Origin: Sporobolomyces roseus
Lineage: Eukaryota > Basidiomycota > Microbotryomycetes > Sporidiobolales > Sporidiobolaceae
DNA: 64,000 bases
Direction of reading: 5' to 3'
Assembly: GCA_016617785.1 (NCBI GenBank)
Contig: JADILM010000011.1
Span: 186,001-250,000 of the forward strand
The position numbers were made by a program, and so were the translations under genes. Below are positions 10,602-20,626 of the stretch, piece after piece. Positions within the stretch are counted from its first letter, which is position 1, and every line of letters begins with the position of its first letter. The notes below the pieces were generated by a model, which made no database searches, had not been told where the DNA came from, and saw only the letters and a program-made list of their open reading frames with translations.

Positions 10602-13017
10602 TCAAATCCACCTCCTGACGTTCAGCTTCTTCCTGACACTCTTCTCCCACCTCGTCTCTCCAATGAACCTCGTGATTAAACTCCCAATCAACGCCAACAC
10701 TCCCGTCGCTCGAAACAACCAAACAATTTCATCCGTATCCCTTTCCGTCTCTCCTCCCAACTCTTCTGCATCGAATCGTTCATTGACAAACTTGAATGCT
10801 GCTGCTGCTAGTAGTGCGATGAGTGCTTGAGGGAGCAGCATAGAAAGGTTGTGAAGAGTGACGATAGTGGTTGATAGACCAGAGAGCGAGGACGCTGGAT
10901 CACTCAGCTCGGAATCGTCAAGTAAGCGGGAAGAGAGGGAATGGGGACGTTGGAAAGGTCGATCGGAATCAAAGGGATCGTAGTTTGGGTGTTCGGGGCA
11001 GGTCGAGTGATGGTCGTAATCCGAAGTCGAGGGAGGAGGAGAAGACGATGGGGGTTTGGCCGAAGAGGTGGAAGCGGCTCGCTTCCGACGATGTCGACGT
11101 ATGCGACCGATGATGGGAATGTGATCGAAGTCGATAGAGGAATCTGAATTCATCGCTGCGTTGTATTCAGCTCGCGAAACTGCACCGGCTCCGTCGCAAG
11201 CTGGACAGTCCTTCTTCGCCTTTTGTTCGAGGAACGCTTCGGTGAGAAGAGCGTAGGGTGCCTGTTCACGATTGAATGGACCAGGTGTTAGCTGATGAAT
11301 CGAGATTTGAAAGTGGATCGACCTTGACTTACCCAGAGAGCGATCGAATAGGGAAAGCCCATGAGAGTGACAATCACAACAGCTGACCATTCTGTTCTTG
11401 TCCAGAAGGTACTGAGCATGAGAACACCGTGACCGAATAAAGCCAAACTCCAGGCGTTCCTTGCGGACAAGAAGAGGAGAAGCCGTGCAACTGTCCGTCG
11501 AGAGAAGGTGCTAGGGCCGTTGAGATATGCAGCAAAGTACTTGTTTGACGAGAGAAGGGTGAGGTAGGGAACAGTTGATGCGGTGATGAAGACGACGATT
11601 TGGTGAAAGACGAGGGCGAGGGATCCTAGTCGAGCAGCATCATCTCCAGAGGGTGTAGGATCCATCGATACGATAGCAATATTGGCGACGTAGGTTGTAC
11701 TATCGAAGAGGAGCGAAGTTGTTGAAGTGAAAGGTCAGCTCATGCAAGATCGGAAGATACCTTCGAAGTGAGATCTCACCTGTAGACTAGAAACGGGAAA
11801 AGCGCCATCCAGCTGAAGATTTGCACTGTGCTCTTCGTCGTCTTTGAATTAGCGAGAGATCCTCACTTATCGAAGAAGATGAAGCGTACCATAGCAAACC
11901 ATTCTGATCTCTATCGGTACTTTCCAAACATTGCTCTTCAACTCTCTCCACCTTCCGATCAATCCCACTCTTTTCTGATCCACTCTTTGCATCTCCGGCT
12001 TCTCGTGTTGTGTCAGGCAAGTGACGAGAACAGTCACGACCATAGCGAATGTCGCGAGGTAGGCGAGTTTAGGGAATTGTCCTCCTTCGATCCAGTCGAG
12101 CGGTTTGGACCGGTCGAGAGGAGATGCTCCGACGGCATAGGCGAGGATGGAGCAGACGTCAGATAGTCGGTTGCCGAGAGCGGTTGTTCGTTGTTGTTGC
12201 GATGGAGGAGCGACGTCGATTGCGAGATCCTGTGCGGGGAACAGAACCAAGGACAATCAGCTACGATGACTGAATGTGCTTGAGCAGCGAAACCGCACCT
12301 TGGTTCCCGATTGTAATCCGGTAAGACTAGCGTTCAAGACGTAAACCGAGACGACAGCGATCGTCATCGTGGCAGTCTTCTGCTGTTGCACTTGGTCGTA
12401 CAAGTATAGCGAGAACGTTGTAGCGTTGACGAGGTAGATGATCGATGTTGCGAGGATGAGAGCCGACCCGATAATCCACCCTCTCCTGCGAAATCTACCA
12501 GCTTCATCGTCCGAAAGCGCACCTATCGAAGCGCCGAAGATCAGCATTCTTCGCAAGACTTCTTAGTGACGAGGAGAGATCAGCTTACCGACAATCGGCT
12601 GAACGATCACTTGAGATAAAGGTCCCCCAAGCCAAATCAGAGCTGTAACTTGAGTCGCTAATCCCAATTCGAACAGGTACGTCGAGCCCCATCTAGCATT
12701 CCCTACGAGGTCAGTTCATGCGTGAGAAGTATAGCTGAGGTGGTGACTGACGCAGAAAGAACGCTCGCGACAATTTGAGCTCCTCCAATCGCGATTGTTA
12801 AAGCAAACAATCCCATCAAGCTCTTCTTCTTTATTACCCGCTCTTGCCTTTCTTCTTCATCATCACTTGACGAGGAGCTATCGATGCCCTTTTCGGAATT
12901 GTCGGAGACAGCTGAGGAGGGACGAGGATGAGGAGGAGGAGGTGAGGGAACTTCTCGAGCTCTTGTCGATGGCGAGGTCTTCTTGTCGATGGACGAGTAG
13001 GATAGTTTACGAGGCAT
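10602..13017 (-). CDS. SUT-type sugar transporter (MFS / GPH class)
   Basis: Multi-pass proton-coupled sugar transporter resembling plant sucrose carriers and fission yeast Sut1. At least seven exons, starting with the ATG at 13017. The first about 70 residues are a S- and E-rich cytoplasmic tail. Transmembrane blocks follow in order: LMGLFALTIAIGGAQIV, WGSTYLFELGLATQV, LIWLGGPLSQVIVQPIVG (the WLCGP-like motif of SUT proteins), RRRGWIIGSALILAT, then a loop with SLTGLQSG and DLAIDVAPP, QIFSWMALFPFLVY and MGFPYSIALWAPYALLTE. A cytoplasmic loop of about 130 residues (from EQKAKKDCPACDGAG to SRLLDDSELSD) before the last two helices is rich in S, P, H and R and contains a CPAC pair. The protein ends RKKLNVRRWI. 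The transported sugar (sucrose, maltose or an alpha-glucoside) cannot be read from sequence. Confidence 0.85.
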
Positions 13018-13294
13018 GAGGAGATGGTAATGGGAGGGAGAAGAGTAGCATCGGCTATTTTTCGAATGTTTCGAGGGGTAGTTGCAAGGTATTTCGCTTG
13101 AAGTCCGATAGAATCCGCGGTGCTGCTGCGGGCTGAAAGTGGGCGACCGATCTGAGTCGAAGCTGATGAAAGCGATTGTAGCGTGGCAGAAACGGGTAAA
13201 CCGGCTTGGGATGATGTCGAAAGGAGATTCCCTCGAGAACGAGAAGGCGTCTTCGCGCTACTGAACTACGACGACAGCGCGTTCTACTCCTTCA
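13018..13294. other. Transporter promoter region
   Basis: About 280 bases upstream of the transporter ATG with no supported gene. Some CGAATCGACTG-type sequence near 13360 belongs to the doubtful gene next door. Confidence 0.4.
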
Positions 13295-13858
13295 CTAAAC
13301 TCGTAGTAGGTCCACCTTCCAATAGTTGAACCCGTTCTTCCCTCTCCCGGCGAATCCAACGAATCGACTGAGATCGCTTGAATCGTTCAACACTCTGATT
13401 CGATAAGTCGAGGAGTTGAGAAGTGGTAGAGCAGTGAGGAGTTGAGGCGAGATACTATATAGCGTGAGGTTCAGGATCAGCACAGAGAAGGCGAAGCGCC
13501 TTGAGAGAGGGAGGGAGAGGACTCAAGAACGAGGGAATCGAAGAATGACTTCCCTATCTCCCGCACCTTCATTGTCCTCCTCCAATAGCGCACTCTGAGA
13601 TCGTTGCATCTCTACAATGTCAATCTCGTTCGAGTTGACCCCTCCGGCCGTTCCAAACCATTCCGTCAACTGTTTTTGAAGGAATTGAAGAAGTGTAGGT
13701 TCGTCAATCGGAAGAAACTCGGTTTGAGCTGACAGTGGAGAGCTATGTCATCTCTTCCAGGTCAGCTCCTATGCTCAGACAGTGAGGTAGGGAGTGAGAA
13801 GGGAAGAGAAACGGAGAAACGAACATGAGGAGGAGAGTGTAGTGGTGTTGAGGGACAT
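13295..13858 (-). CDS. Doubtful small gene, weakly like RNase P/MRP Pop5-Rpp14-type subunits
   Basis: An ATG at 13858 begins MSLNTTTLSSS; a short intron (acceptor at 13729-13731) leads into an open stretch containing LLQFLQKQLTEWFG, NSNEIDIVEM, then QSALL and EVILRFP. Farther left, another frame reads FSVLILNLTLYSISPQ, TYRIRVLNDSSDLSRF and ends with a stop at 13295. The two parts look like one small alpha/beta protein, and the pattern (short helix, DIV, ALL, ILRFP, then RVLN) faintly recalls Pop5/Rpp14-type subunits. However, no GT-AG pair near 13500-13530 joins them in frame: the acceptor before GCGCTTCGCC needs phase 2, whereas the donors offer phases 0 and 1. It sits head-to-head with the JmjC gene at 267 bases, a spacing typical here, which favours a real gene. 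The family call is weak. Confidence 0.3.
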
Positions 13859-14125
13859 GCTTCGAGACTGTTCGGCTAGTGGGCATTCTAGTAAGAGCTT
13901 ATTGAGCTGCTGAGCGAGTTCTCAAGAGCAGGAGTGATGTGGAAGAGGAAGAGTGAACATTCTCTCTCTCAACTTTAAACGATTCACTTCAAAGGACTCG
14001 AAGCTCTGTCAGAGACTTTGCAGCCACTCGGATCACTCGATATCTATTCTATCAGCAACCTCAAGTTACTTTAAGCGTTATCAGAGGTGTAGCGGAAGAG
14101 GTCTAGGCGAAAGTTGAAGGAAGGA

Positions 14126-15756
14126 ATGATCAAGGTTCAATCGAGCGAAGGACACACTCGGGAGCTACGGGAGATAGCTAGACAGATCAAGAACACTCCT
14201 GAACGTAAGCTCCAGCCATTTCTCCGCTCAATGTGAGCTGATGTAGTCTTCTTTCGCAGATCTTTCGCTTTGTGGAAACGCTGTCCTCTCCCTCCTCTCT
14301 CGTATCTTTATTCTCCTGGGGTCGACAAGCTCGGAGGCGCATGAGGTGAGAGATTTGACGGCGCTATCTACCTCTCTCCTCCGATTATCAAACGAGAAGA
14401 TCAATAGCTACCCTTATCGAGAAGTCCCTCTCTGTTGGAGACGACTCTACACCGACTCTACCCTACTCAAGTCGATCTCCCAATTGCGTAACTTCGAAGT
14501 AGATGATGATATACTCCTCGAGGTCATTAGAGATCTAGACATGGCGTTGATCGTCGCAGGAGCTCCTGCACGAGATCGACCTGAACTTCTCTTCAAGATC
14601 ATCTCGATCGCCCAATCTCTCCTAACATCGATTACTCCTTCGCTAGATGACAATCCTCGACCTTCGAAACGTCCACGCCTCTCTACTCCCTCGAATCGCC
14701 TCGATCCACCTTACCTCGCTCGACCTATTCCCATTCTCCCATCTCTTCCCGATTTCCTCCTGCCCTCTTCAAACCCATCCCATCAGCGGCCTTTTATTGT
14801 GAGATCAGCAGCATCGGAATGGACAGCGACGAAGAAATGGAAAGACGTCGACTACTTGAGATCGATTGGAGGAAGAGGGAGAGTAGTTCCCGTCGAAGTT
14901 GGGAGCGATTACACGAAAGAAGGGTGGGGTCAACGGATCATACCTTGGGACGACTTTCTCGACTCAATGTTCAATCAAGACGGAGAAGGAGAAGATAGAG
15001 AAACTTTCTATCTCGCTCAACATTCACTCCTCACTCAATTCCCTTCTCTCGCAAGAGACTTTCCAATTCCTTCACTCGTCTACTCGGAACCTCCTGCACT
15101 CGAGGATTATCCCGATTACACTCCGCCTGCAAACGAGGAAGGGTGGATCATGAATGCTTGGTTAGGAAAAGGAGGGACGGTTAGTCAAGCTCATACCGAT
15201 CCATATTGGAACTGCTACGGTACGCTCCTCATCTCTGAGCCTTCTTCGACTGACCCCATTGGATGAGCTGATTCAGTAGGTTTTCTACGCTCTTCGACAG
15301 TGCAAGTCGTCGGTTCGAAATGGGTTTGGATCGCTCCTCTTTCAGTTGGAGCTCACATGGCTGCCTTCGGAGGATCCTCATCAGCAACATCGGATCACGA
15401 AGCCCAAGAAGGAGAATCAACAGCGACGGATTTCATGACGAATACCTCGACTATCGATGTTACTCAAACTCTCCCATCTTCCTCCATCCCCTCGCCTGAT
15501 CAGACCTCTCAATGGCCTTCAGCATTCCTACAAGAGGTCGAACCGAAAGCTCAGCAGATCGTGTTGAAAGCGGGAGATATTCTGGTGATGCCTCCTGGGT
15601 GAGTCTTCTCTTCTCTCCCTCACATTTGCCCTCACCCCGCTGCTCTCCTCCGTCCGAGACTCTCAGTGAGCAAAGCTGAGTGTGTCTTGTGCTCGCAGAT
15701 GGTGGCATGCGATGAAAAGTCTCGAGACGAGTTTCAGTATTAGCATTTGGTTCTGA
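14126..15756 (+). CDS. JmjC-domain Fe(II)/2-oxoglutarate dioxygenase, JMJD5-like
   Basis: Member of the cupin-8 / JMJD5 group of protein hydroxylases and demethylases. Four exons (14126-14204, 14260-15219, 15301-15598, 15699-15756) give 464 residues. The first about 170 residues are helical with no named domain. The catalytic part begins with RPFIVRSAASEW. Metal ligands are visible: His and Asp in SQAHTDPYWNCY, and the second His in the last exon (GWWHAM). VQVVGSKWVWIAP is the conserved strand after the first His. An S/T-rich insert of about 60 residues (ATSDHEAQEGESTATDF and following) interrupts the jelly roll, a common place for variable loops. The last exon is only 58 bases but carries the essential second His. 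Whether it acts on histone or another protein cannot be told. Confidence 0.88.
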
Positions 15757-15911
15757 TCTCTCGACACGCATTGCAAGAACTCAAGCTATCGATCTCTCGT
15801 TCATCACACTAGCAAACTATGAGCTGTCGATGATAAGGTGAGGACTTGATTCTTTTACGTTCCAAGCATTGAGAACTGTTCAAACTGATTCGTCCACTCT
15901 CCCTTCTCAGA
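15757..15911. other. Tail-to-tail gap, JmjC gene and coiled-coil paralog 2
   Basis: 155 bases between convergent stop codons; room only for the two 3' UTRs. Confidence 0.4.
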
Positions 15912-17132
15912 TTACTCGAATCCAACTTTACTCATTTCGACCATCATCTCGGCTGCAGCAGTCAACAAGAACTCCGTCGGCAACACTCGAGTCTATGAAG
16001 AGCAAGAGAGAACTCACCTAGTTGATCGTTCTTCTCCTTGACTTGACGACCCAAATCTTTCACTTGACGACTCAGACTCTTGATGACGAAGGTGGTCTTG
16101 TCGAGAAGCTGCCTGAGAGGAATTGGACGAAGAGGAGGAAGCTAGAGCGATCGAGGCAGTCAGTGAGACGGGCAGAGGGAGAAGAGTGAAGAAGCTTTAC
16201 CTCGTAATTTCGCAAGTTCCTCTTTCAACTTTGCAACCTCACTCTTCTCCTTCTCCAGCTCACTCTTGACAACCTCTTTCTCACTCTTCACCTTCTCTAG
16301 CTCAGCCGCTTTCTCGTCCCTCGCTTTGTACCCTTCTTTCACTTCGGCTTTGTATTCGACTAACTCGATCTTCATCTTCTCCAACGCTCCCTTCGATTCC
16401 TTCACTTCCTTCTCAGACGTGGAAATTCGAGCTCTCTCTTTCTCGGTCAGTTCTTGGGTTCTCTTGAGCGCCTCCAGAGTTTGCGGAGACGTCGCTTCTT
16501 CGCAAACGACCCCGACGAGAGCGGGAGTGTCGTACGTCGGAATCGCCTTGGGCATCGGGAGTCTGAGGTTGCGGAGGTGATAATTCGACTCGTACATGTA
16601 AACCTTCTGCACAAGGGCAAAGAAGAGGTTATTGATCTCGGTCGCTTTCGAGCAAGCGATCAATAACACAGCGCCGATCTCATCACCGGGATCCTTGTCC
16701 GACAGAGCTCCGCTGACCTTTGAAAAGACCGGATTGTCAGCAATGGGACCTTGGAGGGGAAGACTGTGAAGCAACACTGACCATTTTCGTCAATAATTCG
16801 TTCAGAACCGTAAACAGCATCTCATCGTCCAATCCTGGATCTACCTTGAGCATTCGATATGCCTCTCGAACGCTCTCTGTCGAGAAGGTCAACCCGAGAG
16901 GAGCGGTTCCGCCGTTCCAGCGAACTTCGGGCAACTTGATTCCTTCCTTCTTGCCCTGCCCTTCGCCCCCTTTTGACCCCTTTCCAGTTGAAGCTGATGC
17001 TGACTTCCTCATATCCTCGAGAGGTGGCATATCTACGCAGTCATCGTCCTCCTTCGCCTTGTTTCCTCCTCCTTTGTTGTTCTCTTTCTTCTTTCCTCCC
17101 TCAGCTTTCGATTGCTGTTTCTTAGGTGCCAT
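15912..17132 (-). CDS. Coiled-coil protein of unknown function, paralog 2
   Basis: Paralog of the gene at 622-2408. The ATG at 17132 starts MAPKKQQSKAEGGKKK, a lysine- and glycine-rich tail. Then come a short helical domain (VREAYRMLKVDPGLDDEML, LNELLTKM), the shared block EIGAVLLIACSKATEINNLF, YHLRNLRLPMPKA, and a long coiled coil (LEKVKSEKEVVKSELEKE and so on). Likely exons are 16782-17132, about 16170 or 16201 to 16717, 16018-16112 and 15912-15952, about 344 residues. The third junction is uncertain: donor GTAAAG at 16200 breaks the frame, while donor GTCTCA at 16169 with acceptor CTCAG keeps it and restores QLLDKTTFVIKSL, which matches the paralog. The last 41-base exon ends QLAEMMVEMSKVGFE. 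Function unknown. Confidence 0.72.
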
Positions 17133-18239
17133 TCCTGCTCGAGAGTAGAGAAAGCCGTGAAGGAAAGGTATGAAAATGGTCGAGAAAGGTTGACTCGAGA
17201 TGAAAGTGAGAGGGAAGAGAGAGAGAAAGGAAGAGGGAGAAAAGTGGGAAATTCGAGACCGGACTCCTCGGACTTGAGAGATTCGCAGGAGTACAGTCGA
17301 GAGACTCTAATATCTAGCTTTGAGGGAGTGTCGATGTGAGATCACTCGCTCACAGGTGGAGGAGAGAAACAAGCGAAAGTCGTGTCTCCTTCGCTGTCAT
17401 TTTTCGACCTTTTACCTCCGTCTACCTCTACCTCACGCAAGGGTCAGGTGTCAGGTTATCGTCGAGATGTGCACCTACGAAAGATACGCAAGTCTCCGAC
17501 GAGGTCAGACTGGGCGAATTTCTGCCGCTTTCTCCCATCTTTTGCGATCGATTCTGACCGCTGACTCCCTGTAACTTCTAGTGGGCCGTCCTATCACGTA
17601 ACGATCTCCACCAGAGCTACTCATCGCTCGTCAGCCTTGCCCAGGGTCTGCTCTATCCAACATTCAGTTGATCTCCAAGGGATTTCCTCCCTTTCGCATC
17701 CATCGGCTTGACACTTCCCTCCCTGACTCAGTGCTTCCGCCTTGTCACCCTGGAAGTTGTTGGATTGAGGTGGTACCGTTCAGAGATGTGATATCGAAGC
17801 AGGAGCCAAGTCGACGTACAGAGTTCGACAGATCTGAGTGAATCGCAAAGCAACGAATCGACACCGCAGCGAATTGAAGCGCGACAAGCAGCAGGAGTCC
17901 CTGTAATAGATGAAGACAGACCTGACGCCAAATCCCGAGAAACATAGTAGGAGAGGAGGGCTAGAAGAGGGACGAAAACGAAACGAGCGAAGGATCGAGA
18001 GCAATACAAGCTGAGAGATGGATGAGTGCTTCGTGAAGGAAAGAGTGGTGCTTGACGGCACATATCATATCGGTATAGCTAGCCCTGAGCCTACTAGAGA
18101 GGTAGAGTCGAGATTGAGGCGAAAGGAAGTTGAGGGAGGAGAGAAGGGGCGAAAGGGAGCTGCGATTTCTACTTGCGGGTGTCGATGGAGTTGTGTAGGT
18201 CTTGTGTTACTGTCTTGATGTCTGGCTAGCTATTCGAAG
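17133..18239. other. 1.1 kb without a supported gene
   Basis: Promoter side of coiled-coil paralog 2 on the left and far-upstream DNA of F-box copy C on the right. The short open frames have no domain, no plausible splice partners and no resemblance to anything else in the window. Confidence 0.5.
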
Positions 18240-18335
18240 TGGTTGGTCGAGGGTCAAGAGCTGTTTCGATTCTTTCATCTCTCCCGTTCCGTCCCTTCAC
18301 TTCAGCAACGCAGAACGACGCGAGACTAGTATAGG
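18240..18335 (+). promoter_or_regulatory. F-box family proximal promoter (copy C)
   Basis: About 95 bases directly before the ATG at 18336 are shared across the family: GTCAAGAGCTGTTTCGATTC, TTTCATCTCTC, CCCTTCACTTCAGCAAC, then CGAGACTAGTATAGGATG. The same block lies upstream of copies A (4147-4250), E (25490-25570), F (40709-40815) and G (43097-43200), and in shorter form before D. The C version is closest to the G version: both have AGTGGTTGGTCGAGGGTCAA where A, E and F have the GTCACTCCGAATAG / CGGAGTGAC form. It is probably the core promoter and 5' UTR. Confidence 0.7.
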
Positions 18336-19916
18336 ATGGCTCTTGTACCCTCAGAATCGCGTTAGGTAAGCTCTCCAAGTATCCCCGCTGTCTCTCTAAG
18401 TTGATTGACCTCTCTCTCTCCTCAGTCTTCCCCTCGAATCGATTACTTCTCCTCCCTCCCCAACGAACTCCTCGATAACATCTTCGGATACCTCTATGAT
18501 CAAACCCCTCCCCCTCTTCCTCTATCCAAGCGCCTTCGACCCTGGTTCGAGATACACTTATATCGAAAACTCTCGTTCTCTTCCTTCGATTCTCTCGCTC
18601 AGTTCGCCGATGGCCTGTTCAAATCGCCGCAGATAGCGCAATACGTGCGTGTACTTAGACTGGAGGAGGAGGACACCTCAAACGATGACAGCTCGGAGGA
18701 GGACAGCAGCGAAGAGGACGCCTCCGAGGAACCGTCTCGTAAAAGTCACAGGAAGTTTCGAGAGCTGCACTCCCTCCTTCCGGCTCTGCTTCCTCTCCTG
18801 GCACACCTCGTCAAGCTCGATGTACCCTGCACCCCATCAATCCTGCCTTCCTTCGACAAACTCCTCTCCGCTCAGCCCTTTCTCCCTCGATTGCGATATC
18901 TCACAACGTCGTTCGAGACCGACGATGATGGTTTCGTCGCGCTGGACGCTCTGAAACAGTATGCCAAACTTCCCGTGCTCAAGCGGCTCAGAATCTACGA
19001 CTGGGACGAGGACGACTTTCGAAATTGTCATCGATCAGAATCTACTCTTCTCCCCGGCGTCACCACCCTCGAAATACGCGGACATGCGGCCTTCAAGTCC
19101 AGCGTTCGAACTCTTACCAGTGTCTTTCCTTCGCTTCTCCACCTCGAACTACGCTCCACCGAATCGTACGGCTCGGGCCATGTCGATTACATCCAGTGCC
19201 TTCCGAATACCCTCCTCTCACTTTCCATCTCTGCAGCCGATTTCTACGATTTTAACCCAGAATTGGCTCATCTAAGTCGACTTCGATACCTCCATCTCGG
19301 TTCCGCCTTTTCCTCCGAAGATATCTTCGAAACCCTTCTCGTTCACCTTCGCCTCGTAGAAGGAGACTACTCCCTCGACAGATTAGCGTTACTCATTCCT
19401 CGACTTCCCTGCCTCGAGATGCTCACTCTCGATATCCATGAAGGAGTGAGAGGGGAACGAATCTTGGGACCTTCAAGCGTCGGATTTGATGTCGAATCAG
19501 AAACGGGGAGATGTTCGATCCGCAACATGGAAGATGATTGGACATTGCCGGGAGAGGGAAGTGGAGGGGATCATGTCGATGTTGTAGGGCTGAGGAGAGT
19601 GATCGGGGCAGCTCAATCAAGGGGAGTAGCCGTCAACGAGAGCGCTTACTCGGTTCTTCAACTGGTGGCGGACTATCACGTCGAAGCAAATAATCGAGCT
19701 GTCGTGGCCGCCGTCAATGGAGACGATCTATGGTATCTCGAGCAAAGTTGGGAGCAAGCGGCTGTTGACGAAGTCGATTTGCCGGATTACGACCTCGGAC
19801 CGCTCATAGACCTCGAACCGGAGCAGCTCGAGATACTGGAGGAGGAGCTACCGGATAGGGATTGGTACATGTTGAGTTTGGCGAGGAAGGAGCAATATTC
19901 AGAGGAGGAACAATGA
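18336..19916 (+). CDS. F-box protein, family copy C (in-frame stop in exon 1)
   Basis: Lone family member, not part of a pair. Exon 2 (18426-19916) is fully open for 496 residues: F-box YFSSLPNELLDNIFGYLY, a unique acidic insert (SEEDSSEEDASEEPSRK) at about residue 105, leucine-rich stretches, and the family C-terminus LEILEEELPDRDWYMLSLAR. Exon 1 (18336-18365) reads MALVPSESR and then TAG, where copies B, D and F have CAG as the last codon before GTAAGC. With the intron position used by all relatives, the protein stops after nine residues. No in-frame ATG lies near the start of exon 2, and the alternative GT at 18361 shifts the frame. Either the gene is recently dead, or it uses another start, splice site or read-through. 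Exon 2 shows no other damage. Confidence 0.7.
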
Positions 19917-20626
19917 TCCTGTAAGTCGAGCTCCTCCATCGTTTCTCTCGCACCTGGCTGATGATCGCCTGTCTTGTCTGCGCGGAGTCTCTGTCAAGTG
20001 ACCCTCTGCGATCGACCCAGCCCTGCGGTCCACTTTCGTCGGACACGAAACGACGATTCTCGCCGGAACATCTCGAGCAAATCAAGGTCAAGCGTCAAGC
20101 GGGAAGAATCAGCAAACGGAGACTTCGGAATATGAATAGGATTCGGGTGTTTCGACTCGGTTGTGGGTATGAGTTGAGGAGGAGTTTAAGTAGGCAGTGA
20201 TGCGAATGACGAGAAGCAGACGATAGCTCTATCGATGCTAGGTGACAGTCATGCAAGTAGTGTCACGCTTTTGAATCGCTTTCAGTCGCGAGCAATCGAG
20301 AGGGCTGCGACTCCGTCGGCGAACCTTGAGAAGACGAAAATGAAGTTTTCGTTTTTCTTCATTCCTGCTCGTTCCTGTTTGAATCGGATCATCTTCGAGT
20401 CCTTCCATCCTACGTTGCTGAACAGCAGAGAAGTATGTAAACAAATTTACACGTGGTTTGCGAAAAAAATTAAGATCTGCGATCGCACAGTCCGATTTCA
20501 CAGATTCCCAGCCTCGCCGCTGATTACGTTTTGTCTCCTTCCCTCTCTACTACATTCTCTTCAGCTTCTTTCAGATACCCTCAAGACACACCTCAAGAAG
20601 GTCGACTATCAAGCGCAAACCGTCTA
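19917..20626. other. Gap between F-box copy C and ALO1
   Basis: About 700 bases with no supported gene. The right third is C/T-rich and is the likely ALO1 promoter. The left part, with a GTAAGTCGAGC directly after the copy C stop, may be its 3' UTR. Confidence 0.5.

Noticed and set aside
18405..18425. A start at the TTG before MTSLSPQ for F-box copy C and similar TTG starts for the other copies
   Set aside because: These bases are the end of the first intron (pyrimidine tract and CAG acceptor) in all seven copies; TTG is not a normal nuclear start codon.
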